From Triops longicaudatus (lineage: Eukaryota; Arthropoda; Branchiopoda; Notostraca; Triopsidae): a DNA stretch of 64,000 nucleotides. The position numbers and the translations under genes are program-made. The stretch is from assembly GCA_022885665.1 (NCBI GenBank), contig JAGQDJ010000152.1, positions 62,001 to 126,000 of the forward strand. The letters are read 5' to 3'. Positions 13,054 through 25,632 of the stretch are shown here, one piece after another. The notes under the pieces are model-generated. The model did not search any database. It was given only the letters and a program-made list of their open reading frames with translations, and was not told the DNA's origin. The stretch's first letter is position 1. The number at the start of each line of letters is the position of its first letter.

Positions 13054-16051
13054 ACACATATACAAATTCAACAGTTAATACACAATTCGCTTCGATTTTT
13101 TCCTTCACTATCCATATCGCACAACATTTTTATGGAGCCTGGTTCTGCAAAGCGTAACCTTGCATGCCAAGTCACCTCTCTCGGCGAAAGAATAGGGCAA
13201 GTTTAAGGCCTTTGGCATACGTCAAGTTGTCAACATAGTAAGTAATCGTAAAGCATCAGCTTCTGCTTTAGTTTTAACGAACAGTCCCATGACCATTCGC
13301 ACACACAGGTTTAGTTTATGAACTATTTATATACAGTATTTTAATTAACGATCTGTAATAAGCTGAGCAGTACTCATAACTTGCCCTGCTAGTAGCAACA
13401 AAAACTTTCGTCTCCTAGCCTTGATTGTCTCACCCTGACGGAACTCATAAATACTATTAGTATTGCGTGTAAATGCCAGTTCTTAGCCATTTGAACTACC
13501 TATTCTTGCGATAGTTTACTGTTATTTTTTGGAAAGGTACTGATAATAGAGGTGAGACAGTCGTCTTTGTTGTTAAGCTATCAGTTATGAGCGCCGGTTG
13601 CCCCATTACTGAGAGGAGCAAACCATCCTTTGGGATAGCTATCAATTTTGAGGGGGAAATATCAATTTCTGGAATTTTGTAAAACCAGTTTCTAGTACCC
13701 GTTTTAACAGTGCGGCAATACGTCAAAGCATGACGTGGTTCGTCTTTAAAAAGCTAACTAACTAACTAAAGATACTAAAACAAAGTTTGTTTTTATACAT
13801 TCCCTGGCAACATTAAGTAAATATTATTTTGGCAGAATTTTATTTTTTTCAAAATTTCGTTACTGGGAGACACTTGGTACAGTATAAGAATCCTAATTTT
13901 GTCAGAAAGGTAATCCCTCGACAAGATCTAAATCAAAACGCAGCTGCAACATTTTGCCTCTATGCCAAATCGATGTTAGAAGTTATCCAGTGAACTTCGA
14001 CCCTTCGATTCAGTGTGTAAAAGTTTGATTGTACTCCTATACCTACAGACACTATTGAAAATATTACTAGATTATACAGTATTATTAGATTAAAATCGAA
14101 ATATACGACGGTGTGTAATTTAGAGCTGTCAGTCTATTAGTATTGCTTGCGTTAGTATCAGATGCGCTGTCTGCCTTCTAGAACACAAACATTTGGTATT
14201 TGGCCTCTTTTTACGGCAAGTTGCACAATCCTGAGAATGAGGGAGACAACATTCCATCAAAATTCATCATTTACGAAACAGACGGGAGAGAAAAGGGAGC
14301 AGAACAACAGAAGCCAAAGGAATAAATAATGAAGTAAAGAAGCTCACTGCGATTTTTTAGCGCTTCGTGAGCGCTCCCTATGGAAGCATTCCTAAAATCT
14401 AGGTACCGTGACAAAAAAAAAGCAAAAAATGAAAGCTACAATAATTTAGTAACCGTTACATGGTGACAACCATCTGAAACCCAAAGCAAATTCGAGTTAT
14501 AAAACAATATCCACTACTTTCTACAGTTACTGATGTTTTCGCAGGATTATATTGACCGGAAAAAGCATGCAAGTTCCAAACATTTGATATATCCACTCAA
14601 ATTGAAGTTCGGAGCTTGTTTTCACAACATTCAGTGACCAAAAATGTTTTCAAACATTCTTCTGGTTTCAGCAAAAACTATCAGTTTTTCATAGCTAGAG
14701 CAATTGTCAGTAGCTGTTTATTTACGTGATAGGCTTAGGTTCTTTGGTTGCAATGACTGTTACTATCAAAATTCAGGGTTAATTTAACGACACAAGGGCT
14801 CGTGGTAGACATATCACTGCGATCGGAAGTAATTATGTGATGGCTCTTTCGCTTCGTTATTAACATCCCACACGAAATGGGAATTGAAATATGTGAAAAA
14901 ACGGCAATCGGAAAAGCATAGTTTTCTATTTTTAGATAATGTTTGTTCTCGCGATTGAATCTTAACAAATTTATGGTAACGTCAAAATGTCATAATGTAA
15001 TACTTCCGAACCTTCCCGTTTTGAATTTAGATTAATTTCTAAGAAACTTTTCCCTAGGTTCCTTTCGCCTGAAACTGAATTTTGTACAAATTAACTGTGT
15101 TCGAACTGAATTTTGTTTCCTTTTGACTAGACTACTATTTATTGCATATCGTGCATTAAGTGCATTATTGGCACCCCAAAGATTTCGTACCGTTCGTTTC
15201 CATAATGCACGAATTGTTGCCATATGCTCGTAATGATATTGAGGCGTCTGTAATGTACTAATAACAATTTTTCTTTATTTTTGACGAAATTTTATATCCT
15301 TTCTTTTCCTTTTCCAGTTTTTTTTTAGCTTTTGTGAAGGCCTTATTTCCTTTTAAATTTGTGGTAAGAAGTTTTTTGCTTTATTATTTTCGCTTGTCTG
15401 GTCAATTGTCACATTTACCCTAAGACCTCAATCGTTTGAACTTTGTTTCCAACAGTGGAAAGCCACAAAATTGTTCATTCATTACATTCACATTGTGAGC
15501 TTTTGTGACGAAATTGTTGGTTCAGTAAAATAACTTTCACTACCCACACATACGACTCCATAAAAAAAAAAATCCGAAAATTCAAAAAGGTTCCGGGATT
15601 TTTACTTTAGAACAATCACTTCACATCAACGCGCATGGAATTGTTGTGCATGACAACGTAAGTCTGACCTATATAAAAAAAACGGTTCTGATGACTCACC
15701 TGACCAGTTCCTCATTAGGTGTCCAAATACGTAAACCACTGGAAGATCTCTGCCATAGCTTTATATGGCCTAGTTCATATATTGATGATGGTCGTTTTTA
15801 GTTTGGCGGAAGCAACACTGATAGTACGCTGAAGATTGCATCATTGCGTGTTACTCTTCATTTCTGTCTTCGTCTGATGTGTTCTCATTCGGTTAAACCG
15901 GGCTTCCGTTATCTCCGCCCATACTATTTTTGGGCGGGGCTATCAACTTGGCAACCAAACAAACATATTTGTGTCAAATGGTAACAAACGTGTGAATTGG
16001 GCCTTAGCCTACTCTTTTTCTGCCGGCTTCGCGGTAACTTGGATAAATAAT

Positions 16052-16612
16052 ATGCAAAAGGCTAAAGAAAAAGATTCCACGTACAGAATTCGACCAGATC
16101 CCGAAAAAAGGTGGCATTTTTTTTACTGTCGCTAAATTCTTACAGTATTTTATACCTAGTGATTTGATAGATTTCGCCCTCAAGCCGTCAAAACTGTGTT
16201 ACAAACAATTCTTGCAGAAGAGCTAAGTGGAAAGACGTACGATGCTTCCGAAGCGTCGAAATGGGTAGCAAATATTGCCGATTTGGTTAAAGCGAAATTA
16301 AAAGGTATCTATGATAATTATAGTAACGGCCTATCAGAAAATACATGTTCTAAAATGTTTTTCCGTTCGCAGAATTGGGATATGAAAAGTACAAATTTGT
16401 AGTTCAAGTAGTAATTGGCGAACAACGCGGTGAAGGCGTACAAATGGCTAGTAACGTAATGTGGGACGCGGAGTCGGATAACTATGCCAGTCATACGCTT
16501 GTCACGGTACTTAGTAGTGTGTTTTTAATAAGTCTGTATTTACCCTGTGATTTTTTTTTCGTAGGACACGTTATTTTGTGTGGTGGGAGCATTTGGCGTC
16601 TATTTTTACTGA
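16052..16612 (+). CDS. DYNLT2B: Tctex1-type dynein light chain (DYNLT2B-like)
   Basis: Exons are 16052-16110, 16171-16304, 16373-16506 and 16565-16612. Introns of 60, 68 and 58 bp have GT-AG ends, and the joined frame encodes 124 residues. Family landmarks are YRIRPDPEKRFRP near the N-terminus, KFVVQVVIGEQRGEG in the middle, WDAESDNYASHT, and the C-terminal strand TLFCVVGAFGVYFY. This is a complete Tctex1 domain, closest by eye to DYNLT2B (TCTEX1D2). Vertebrate DYNLT2B is a light chain of the dynein-2 motor for retrograde intraflagellar transport in cilia. The start is the first in-frame ATG of exon 1. The gene converges on TM9SF2, with 298 bp between stop codons. Confidence 0.92.
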
Positions 16613-16910
16613 TCCTTGTCACGAAGCGAATGGATTTAATTTTTCAATTACTATATTTATATATCGTATTAAATGTGCGGAAAGCACTCCGATGTCCAAA
16701 CACGTGCACTGTCTGTGCAATACTCCTTCGTTTGTTTTAGACTCATCTGATTACAGACAATACACGTAAAATCAAAAGCAATATAAACGCCAGAAGAACA
16801 AAGGTAGACCAAGTTCCCAACCTAGTCCAAAACCGTACAAAAACATGGCTTCATTAGTTGATTAGGCAGGAATACAAAAAAGTCCATCGCCACGCCAAAT
16901 TTTAGGTTCT

Positions 16911-19900
16911 TCAATCGACTTTGACTACACTGTAAATCTTGCGCACAAACCAAAAGCAGGCAAAAAATCCGATGGTACCTACACATTTAAAGAATTAAAA
17001 AAAACACAAACGTAACAACAAGAAAATCATGCCTACCAGTCAGCAAGAAGAACAAGAATACCATAATGATGGTATAACCGAAGTACAAGAAGGTCGATGT
17101 GGCGTCTTCAATGTTGAGCTTGGTAATGAAATAATGAACGCAGTACACAAACAAGTAAACAGCGGTAAAGCCGCTTGTCATGAAACTGCGCCACCACCAA
17201 TGGTAATCCTAAAATAATAATCCGGAGTTTGAAACCTTTCCAAATAAGTAAGTGTAGGCTACGGCAGTACCTCAGCGCACAAGTGGAAATAACACAGCAA
17301 GATAGTCGTCTCCGAGCAGGTAATGACAAGGATGGTAAAAACAAGGAATAGGAAACCGAACATGTAATACATTTGATTGGACCAAATGGAATTAAGAATG
17401 AAGAAGAGTTGGATGAAAATGCAACCGAAAGGTAAGATCCCTCCCATAATGATACCCGGGATCGGTTGCGTGTAAATACTTTGGTCCGGAATTTGGCGGG
17501 GAATTTGGTTAGTCCTCACCGGGTGTTCAATGGGCTAATTTCAAACACAGGTTACTTGTCAACTCGAGACCTCTGCTTGTAAAAACTCTTACCCTCTTCC
17601 TAAACCCAAAGAAGGCGCCCACGAAAGTCAAAGGAACTGAGATACAAAACCAGAGGGCTAACAAGGCCACCAGTGTGGTAAATGGTACTGTTGCGCTACT
17701 GCCTTTAGACCACAGTACCATGTTCAGTATGAAGAAAATGCCGAAGACAATTCTACAGGGGAAAAAAAAAAGTTTTCCAATGCTGATAACGTAGAATTAT
17801 TTCTTTTACTTTACCCTGGGCACAGCATCGACGTTAAAAGTACATTTAGCTTCCAACGCTCTCCGCCAAAACTTTTGTACACTCGGGCAGCAACGTAACC
17901 TGCAGGAGTGCCCAAGCACACGAACAAAACCAAGGCACAAGTCATAAGCGAGCCGCGATTGGCTGGTGACAAAAAGCCCAGGCAGGCGAACACTAAAATT
18001 CTTTACGTATTTAACACATTTTTCCGACTTATTGCACGGAAAAGTACCCAAAGTTATAAGGCTCATGACCAAGACTTGAGTTCCCGAACCCAAGAATACC
18101 GACAAGAGCATGCCTTTGCGTGGGGGACGGAAAACATCGCCATGGACCAATTTCCAGCCAAACTCTTCTTGCGCATCTTCACCAGAATCGATCTATAAGA
18201 ATTAAACGAATTCCTAAAACACACACGCCTAAGTAGGAACAGTGTGCCTATACCTGATTGTAGCGGGCGATGTCTTTGTGAAGTGTACGAAGCATAATCA
18301 TAGCTACCATACCGGACAGGAATAAAACAATAACAAGGGAGTTCAGGATGCTGAACCACTGAATGTTCGCATTCGGGACCGACTCGAGAATGTAATCCCA
18401 CCGCGAAGACCATTTAATGGTATTATCTTCCTACAAAATAGCTCCGGCCATTAAATGTTTGTATTATAACTACGAAGTAACTTACACGGAATTTGTAGCT
18501 GTACGTGTAGGTAATTTGCATTTTTTCGTTCCCAAATAAGAGTTTGGCGGGAATGGCCATGGGCTCAGTTCCTCTGCAGTTAGGCGAACTAGGGTCATGT
18601 TTGACTGACCGTGGTTCAACTTTTACAGCTAGAAATGAAAAAGGAAAATATGAACTAGAATTCGGAAAAGGAATTGAATATTCTCTTAAAGAACTTACAG
18701 ATGATACGCCCACCCTCTTTACCGAAGCTTTCACCCCAAGACTCGCCTGCTCCACTGTGATAGGTAACGGTAAGGTCCACGTGGTTAAATATATAATAGG
18801 CGTCGGGCTTATTGTACGCTTTCTATAAAAGAAAAATATATTCAATTTCAAAACAGCTGTTTTACTGTTGCCTATCAGGTATTACGCTGATAACGCAGGC
18901 ATCGTGGGGTTTTCCTTGTGTGTCTACGTAACAACCCATAGGAAATCCTGTGCTGCAGTATTGCTTATAATCCTCCACAGAATAGCACCATGTTACGGGC
19001 ATGTTATCTACAAAAGAAACAACAAAAGATTGAGCAGAGCACATTCCAGTTACATGTTCCACACACTTTTGTGGACTTGTAGCTTATAGTTAAACATTCT
19101 TAGTCCATTGGATGGTTTTCCTGTTAGGTATAGTATTTCTTACTTACTTTACAGAACCGTAGAAAGCTGTTTTAAACTGCCGTATTGAATGTCTGCACTA
19201 GGTAAAAGTCTAGGTTTGCAGTAGGCGATCAATACTTAAGACATTAACTAATCGTTTGACCATTTCGACAACGTACAGTTGTGAACATTTTACAATCGGA
19301 GATTTTACGCTTGGCCCAATCAATTAAAAAATTTCGCAGGTCGATCATGCTACACCTCAAAACGGGTGTGAAGTGTCCAAATCGGAATGTATTAGCAGTT
19401 AATGCAAAATATGGTTCAAACGAAAATCAACAGGTGTTCACACACTGCGGGTTTCTAACTTATTTGGAACAGCTATATACGTTCGCTTGTTGTACTGTGT
19501 CTTTTATTGTTTCAGTTGTAAACCTTCGAAAGGTACATCTGCGTAAGGCTCAGAAAATATAATCAGGACATAGCATACAGCAGGTCTCATATTATACACG
19601 TGCTTGCCATGTTAATTTACTTGTGTGGGAATTATTTTCTTGTGTGCAAGTAAGCTCAGTGGCAGCATCAAGGAAAAGTTGCTCCCCCGAAAAACACACA
19701 TGCCCCCCCCCCCGAAAAAAATTCCTGGCTGCGCCCCTGTTCACGATACCTACAATCTTTGACTCGTATTTGAAAAAGAGTAATTTTCAGCGACAATTCG
19801 CTGTTAGAGAACTCAGGAACTTTTGGTCTGAAACTTTTAAGTCATTTAACAGATTTTGGCGCTGAATATCGCATTGTGCTTGTAAGTAGTGACTCACGAT

Positions 19901-21231
19901 AGATTTCCTTGTCATTTTTCTAAGAATCGGATGATGATAAACTATTCAAAACTTTTGCTGTCAAAAACTTTGACAAATCTGTAACCAGTTTGGCGAAATA
20001 GACGTGGGCTAAAGATTCTCACGTTATTCTCACACAAGAGAGAAATATAACGTAGCCCTAAGAATCCGCTAGCTACAGTTGGGAGAAAAGTCAAACCGGT
20101 TGGGTCTAATGCGCTTTCGTTTACCACAGACCGTAAACCCCACATGGTTTGTTTAGGTTTCAACTGCATTCAGCAGATTCTTGATTAGCGTGACTAAACT
20201 AACTAAACTTAACTGAACCTATCTCAGCCTTACCTAACTTAACCTTACTTAACTCAGATGAATTCTTCCATGATTACAGTTATTACAGTGTGTAGGGCAC
20301 GGTGTTTTTCTATAATATGCCCTGGCGCCCTCCAGTTTTTTTTTCTGCTTAAAACAGTTTTAATAGAAGTAGACTATTCATGATGCGTAGGAATTTTTCT
20401 AAAACAAAGGAATTTCGAATAACAGAAAAAGTACCTAGGGTGCAATAGCTTCAATTAGGGTAAGCTAGAACTGAAACACAAATTTAATTGGATGTGAATA
20501 TAAATATGTGCCCATTATATTCTCGCATAGGAAACTGTGGCGCGAAATTGTCACATTTAGTGGTGCTATACACACGACATGTTTCGCGCGCTGCGTATGA
20601 AAAAACTGCACATAACTTACCAACGATCCAATGGTGCTGATAGTTTAGGGACATTCCTTTCTGCAACAGTGTTAACTTTTTAAGCGCAGCTGTATCCCCA
20701 GCAGTGTACGTTTTGGTGCACGCTACTGCACATTCTTGATCTTCACTGAATCGAAGCTATCCAGAAAAAAATACAGAATTTTAGCCTAATTTAAAAGTGT
20801 ACATTGCAAGTACTTTGTAAGGAGAACTCCTAATTCTTTCTCCGAAAACAACTTGACCCAGGTTCTCTACAGGGGAAGTCTCATTGGAGTCTGCACAAAA
20901 ATCGAAACTAAAAAGAACGCATTATATTAATATTTCCAAAACCCAACATGAGGTCACTTACTGGTTGTATTCATACGGTATTATGGATTCTTCCGAATTC
21001 AAGCGATTTACGTACACCTGTATGGTAGACTTGAGGAAAAGGAAAAAAAGTAAATTTAGAAAAAATGCTTCAGAATTATAACTTCAAAGGTCACTTCAAA
21101 GAGTCTACCTTGCATGTATCTGTTTCTTTCGCTTTCGTACAATAATTAACGGGAGCCAGCCCAGGTAGATAAAATGCTTGAGACGAAGCAAGCCACAATA
21201 AAAGCGTTACCGGATGCAAGATAGGTTTCAT
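16911..21231 (-). CDS. TM9SF2: Transmembrane 9 superfamily member 2-like
   Basis: Fourteen exons read down the minus strand: 21231-21109, 21029-20962, 20907-20814, 20756-20621, 19007-18886, 18822-18699, 18628-18486, 18430-18254, 18192-18048, 17992-17815, 17752-17593, 17534-17271, 17208-17037 and 16978-16911. They join in frame to 657 residues, close to the usual 663. A signal peptide precedes FYLPGLAPVNYC. The luminal domain includes ENLGQVVFGERI and DNMPVTWCY. Nine hydrophobic segments follow, with the conserved RPPRKGMLLSVFLGSG and RTNQIPRQIPDQS motifs. The C-terminus KIYSVVKVD carries the KxD/E Golgi-retention signal of the family. Members reside in endosome/Golgi membranes and assist membrane-protein sorting. 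Intron 4 (19008-20620) is 1.6 kb; the others are short. Confidence 0.95.
19661..19738. mobile_element. Degenerate inverted-repeat element in TM9SF2 intron 4
   Basis: The left end reads CAGTGGCAGCATCAAGGAAA. The right end, read in reverse, is CAGGGGCGCAGCCAGGAA. Both run into C/G tracts near the centre. Such CAGNGGC-GCAGCCA termini are common in small hAT-like non-autonomous elements. No matching 8 bp target duplication is visible, so this is probably an old copy. Confidence 0.5.
20189..20258. repeat. Degenerate CCTAA/CTTAA-type short repeat
   Basis: Imperfect 5-6 bp units such as CTAAA, CCTAA and CTTAA occur in a row. They resemble a decayed arthropod telomere-type (TTAGG)n sequence on the reverse strand. 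The stretch lies in TM9SF2 intron 4, so it is interstitial. Confidence 0.5.
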
Positions 21232-21451
21232 GTTTATACTCATTAACGCTTAACAATACAAAGAAAACCAGCCTTAAGGCTAGAAGAAAAAAATTGCACC
21301 GTTCCCGGTACAAAAGTGTAATGGTCGACACGTCAACAATGCGATAACCACGGCTAACATATAATGAAGGAATAATTAAGGTAGCTTAGCAACGAACACA
21401 GCTGCCCTCTGCAGTTTCTACTTTTAAGCGTAAACAAAGTTGGCGCAGGAA
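21232..21451. promoter_or_regulatory. Divergent promoter between TM9SF2 and SUCLA2
   Basis: The two start codons face away from each other with 220 bp between them. Both promoters and both 5' leaders must therefore fit in this interval, unless further upstream non-coding exons exist. No TATA box is evident. The arrangement is inferred from the gene models; transcription starts cannot be placed. Confidence 0.6.
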
Positions 21452-23367
21452 ATGGCTAAAATGCTGCAGCGGAGTTTCCAAGTTTTGGACAAATTTTCGG
21501 CCCTTGGAGCTCCTCGGGTAAGTTTGTCTAACCATTACGTATATGCCAGGTAGAGAGAAATTTGTACTGTAGTGTAGTAATCTTAGAAAGCTTTAGTATT
21601 AAAAAGCTAGGCCCAGTGCAGCTATTTTTAGCCAACTCTTTGGTAAAATAGCCTTTTCGTAACGGCGCAAACTAACGTTTAACTTATTAATTAATATGAT
21701 TGCAATTGTTTCAGGTACTGGTAGCTGCCCTTGTCAAAAGTCCTCAAAAAGAGCAGAAACGAAACTTGAACGTCCATGAATATGTCAGCTACACACTCCT
21801 TTCGGAGGGCCAAATTCCCGTTCCCAAGTTTGGTGTCGTCAAAACGAAAGAAGAAGCTCTGAAAGTTGCCACTGACTTGAATTCGTTGGATATGGTGGTC
21901 AAAGCCCAAGTCTTAACGGGAGGCCGAGGCAAAGGTCACTTCAAAGGTGGCTTGAAAGGAGGTGTCAAGGCTGTTTTCTCGTAAGCAATTACTACTTTCA
22001 CTTTTGTAGCATATTATATTATTTCTTAAATGTGAAGACCTGAGGAAGCTGCAGAAGTTTCCGGAAAAATGATAGGAGATGTCCTCATTACGAAGCAAAC
22101 CGGCGAAAAGGGGCGAATATGCAATGCTGTCATGATTGCGGAGCGTTCTTATCCGCGAAAAGAGTATTATTTTGCTGTGATGCTTGAACGAGCCTTCGCT
22201 GTATGTAAAAGCATCCTATACGCGTGTCAGAATACTAATGAAGTTTTCTGTAGGGGCCGGTCATCATTGCGTCCTCCCAAGGAGGAGTAAACATCGAAGA
22301 AGTGGCTGTGGAGAACCCTAAAGCCATCATTAAAGAACCTGTAGACATCACCGTTGGTTTGACAAAAGAACAAGCTGAGCGTGTGGCTGATGCTATGGGC
22401 ATGACTGGAAACCAAAGAGAAGAAGCTGTAGCCGTTTTTCAACGAGTCTATGAGCTCTTCGTGAAATACGATTCCTTACTTATTGAAGTTAATCCTTTTG
22501 CTGAAGATACTACTGGAAAACGTACACCTTTCCTTTTTTTTATTTCTCTACTACGAAAAACAATTAGTATTAACGCTAAAATTCAACGTGTTTTTGAATA
22601 GTTGTGTGTTTGGACGCTAAAATGCGTTTTGATGATAATGCTGAATTTCGCCAGAAGAAAATTTTCTCCTATCGGGATTGGAGCCAAGAAGACGAACGAG
22701 AAGTAGAAGCTTCTCGCTCCAACTTAAACTACATTGCTCTTGATGGTACTCAAGTTGCCACCACTCACAGTATTTAAGAACTTAAAAACTATATATTCAT
22801 TTTAGGGGATATTGGGTGTTTGGTTAATGGTGCTGGTCTTGCAATGGCTACAATGGACATTATTAAATTGCACGGTGGCGAACCGGCAAATTTCTTGGAT
22901 GTCGGTGGTGGCGCTACTGCTGCACAGGTCAAGGAAGCGTTCAAGATTATTACTGCTGATCCTAAGGTACTGAAGCATTTTGATTGCAAGGAATTTCTCT
23001 TGGACTCAAATTTTTATCATTACTAAAGTGTCATGCTATCCTGGTAAACATTTTTGGCGGAATCATGCGATGCGACGTTATTGCTGAAGGTATTATCTTG
23101 GCCGCTCAGGAATTGCAATTGAAAGTGCCCATCGTTTGTCGACTACAGGTAAAACAGTATTTTTTTAAAAACTTTATTCAGCAAAGGGAACTTTTAATGC
23201 AGGGTACTAACGTGGATGAAGCTAAAGTTCTCATTGCCAATTCTGGCCTCAAGATTTTGCCTTGTGACAATCTAGACGATGCAGCACGTTTGGCGGTGAA
23301 ACTGTCCAACATTGTTAGTTTGGCAAAATCAGCCAAGCTCGATGTTCAGTTCGAAATCCCCCTCTAA
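21452..23367 (+). CDS. SUCLA2: Succinyl-CoA ligase [ADP-forming] subunit beta, mitochondrial
   Basis: Eight exons: 21452-21517, 21715-21980, 22038-22200, 22254-22521, 22602-22745, 22806-22966, 23029-23148 and 23203-23367. They join in frame to 450 residues, against 463 in human. The product pairs with the alpha subunit to convert succinyl-CoA to succinate with nucleotide phosphorylation in the citric-acid cycle. Visible landmarks are an N-terminal presequence-like stretch, LNVHEYVSYTLL, the ATP-grasp segment VLTGGRGKGHFKGG, IEVNPFAED, NLNYIALDG, CLVNGAGLAMATMD, FLDVGGGAT, and NIFGGIMRCDVIA in the CoA-ligase domain. The ADP- rather than GDP-forming call rests on overall resemblance. A candidate AATAAA lies at 23707. 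The short donor at 22522 (C|GTACAC) is weaker than its neighbours. Confidence 0.95.
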
Positions 23368-24623
23368 GCCTAAATTGAATCTTGAGAAAACATGTAGGTG
23401 AAATCAGGACCATCGCATGCTAGCATTGTTACCTGTTAGCCGCCATTTCCGAGCGTCGTACGATGCGTTTTGGTCTGTAAAGTGTAACTGAATAATTATA
23501 GAAAAATGCTTTATTCGAAAGCAGTGTAACTTATTACAAGACCTCAATGAACTCCACTTTTCAATCTGAAATTTTGTTGTTGTTTTTAGCCACACAAACA
23601 TCGTGAGGTCATTGACGTCCTCACACGAAAAAAAAAAGAAAAATTAAATCTGGTGGGTGTTTAATGTGACGGTTCGAAGTCTATTTCGTAAACAATTATA
23701 CGTATTAATAAAGTGAACCTATTTAACCAACTTAGGATAAATAGAAGGTAGTACCGAGCGACAGTCAATTCACGCCATTGGAATATAAAGAAGAAAGCTT
23801 TTTAACTAGCTAATTCAAAATATTTTCTTTAATTTAGTGTTTGAATATTTCTCTTTAACCTCGTGGCTTTTATCCTCTTACTTACTGGATTTTGGAAAAA
23901 AAAACTTCCCTTCACCCCTTTCTTTCAGATTTAGTATTAAGCTACAAGCAATCGATTTTTTTATTGTATACCAGTGTAAGGCCGAGGCCTGCTACTGGGC
24001 CAAGCAATCGATTGTAATGAATGATTATAATGTGGTAATTGAGCAGACTTGCACAGATTACGTATATCACCATTTCTTGAACTCTTTTCCATTTATTAAT
24101 AACGCAATTTCTTTTCGTTTGAAACATTAAGTAAGAAAAACATGGGATATGAAGACGCGATTGCATGTATTTCAAAGAGGAGTACGTCGTATGCTTTCTG
24201 CAAAACATGATTCTGGGGAAAAAAAACATTTATTTCCATTGAGGTTAAATTCATTGCCCTTTAAATAGGCACTTGTCAACAGTGAATTAATTTGATAATG
24301 CAAGACATTAATTTAAATGTAAATGAATAAAATTAGAAAAGAAGAAATGACAATTTAAGAATAGAAAAATGTGTATTTAGCAAGAAATACAGGAATCGCG
24401 TAAATTCTCAACCAGAGAAGGAGCACATAACACGTATTGTATGTTCTCATTAGCATGGTTTCGTTCGAAAAAGGCGCGCTGCCAACATTTCCGTCACCTT
24501 CAAGTCAGCGCTTCCTATACTTTCTGCCACGGGACGGCGGAACCTTGTTTCTAATAACCTTAGTTACGACTTAGGTTGTTTTAAAGAAATTAGCGCGTCC
24601 ACTAGCGCAAAACGCGTAACTCT

Positions 24624-24631
24624 TGACGTCA
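24624..24631. promoter_or_regulatory. CRE-like palindrome TGACGTCA
   Basis: A perfect 8 bp CREB/ATF-type palindrome about 1 kb upstream of the scramblase start codon. It shares the context TTGACGTCATAG with the copy at 25372. Function is inferred from the motif only. Confidence 0.3.
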
Positions 24632-25371
24632 TAGGGATGTATGCATTTTCTAATTGACTGTGCTAGTGAGAATAGGTATCACCTTGTATGCCCTTCTCCT
24701 TGACAAAGGATGTGTGATTCCTTGTATTTCTTTTTAAATACACGTTTGTCACATTTGTAAACTTTGAAGGCTGTACTTACTTTCATTTCATTCAGTTACA
24801 ATTTCCTTTCATTTTCATATTGTTACCTTACAGGTCACAACAGCCGATTTAAAAGATAACGAATATTAGCTCAGCAGAAACACGTTTCTATGCAAAAATC
24901 ATGTTTTGTAAGGCACGTGGTCCACCGTTCATTCTGTTACTTGCACTCGCATATTTCTTTCCCACATTTTTCTCGCTTTTAACGTTTCGAACATTTCTAA
25001 CCAACAGCGCTTTTCGTTACACGAAAGTTCATTGTTATTACACTGAAAATACATGACGAGGATTGCGAGTTTATAACATGTATTGTACTTAGCGAAATAG
25101 ACAAATGGATTAGTAGACTTCAGTATGGTAAAATCAAATTTCAAGACAGAAAATAACGTTTACGATCGACAATCGCTTTTGTGGCCCTTCACGCTGATTG
25201 GCTGCAGTCCAGTGAGTATCCCTCTGGAGATTGAAACGCTAGTGACCACAACGGCCTAATCTTCCCTTATGTGACCTTCATCATGACGTTAAAGTAATGG
25301 CCTTGTTACTTTACCGTTCATGTTCGCCCCTTAGGCACAGCTGATTTAAGTTGCGTCGAACGTATTCCTTT

Positions 25372-25379
25372 TGACGTCA
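25372..25379. promoter_or_regulatory. CRE-like palindrome TGACGTCA
   Basis: A perfect CREB/ATF-type palindrome about 250 bp upstream of the scramblase start codon, in the same TTGACGTCATAG context as the copy at 24624. Repetition of the extended motif in one upstream region makes a regulatory role more likely than for an isolated site. Confidence 0.35.
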
Positions 25380-25632
25380 TAGATTAGTCATGTCATTTGT
25401 ATCGCGATAAAACCTTCGGGCGTTTTATTTCCTGTATCCCAGTTCACCCGAACTGTTCATTTTTTACTTCGTCGGAAGTGCTTCTGTCAACCACATAGTG
25501 CCAAACTAATCTATCATATTAATCCTTAGATTATTCCCTAAACGCGCCGCTGATTTTCCTTGCTAGAATACCTTTCGTTCACTATTTTACACAATAGTCT
25601 CTCATATCCGAGAACTCGACCCAAGGCTCACA

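Larger units (their letters stand above)
2256..16051. other. 13.8 kb stretch without a recognisable gene
   Basis: Both strands were read for family motifs and for splice-flanked open exons, and nothing recognisable was found. It holds AT-rich DNA, a GC-richer block around 3690-4080, low-complexity A/T at 4689-4740, a (CT)12 microsatellite at 7165-7188, a poly-T run at 7572-7596, two small inverted-repeat elements (7239-7312 and 9514-9721) and a degenerate short tandem repeat at about 13009-13053. Open frames here, such as 2533-2922, have no family signature. Regulatory DNA of the ZP gene probably lies in the first few kb. Non-coding RNA genes cannot be excluded by eye. Confidence 0.6.
23368..25632. 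other. Intergenic region between SUCLA2 and the scramblase gene
   Basis: SUCLA2 3' UTR probably extends to about 23730, where an AATAAA is found at 23707-23712. The rest is AT-rich and shows no coding signature. Two perfect TGACGTCA palindromes, both in the context TTGACGTCATAG, lie at 24624 and 25372 upstream of the scramblase start codon. Confidence 0.6.

Noticed and set aside
18544..18828. 94-codon plus-strand frame
   Set aside because: It is the shadow of TM9SF2 exons 6 and 7, which join in frame with the rest of that gene.
20189..20258. Possible telomere sequence
   Set aside because: Units are degenerate and lie inside an intron of TM9SF2; they are interstitial short repeats, not a chromosome end.
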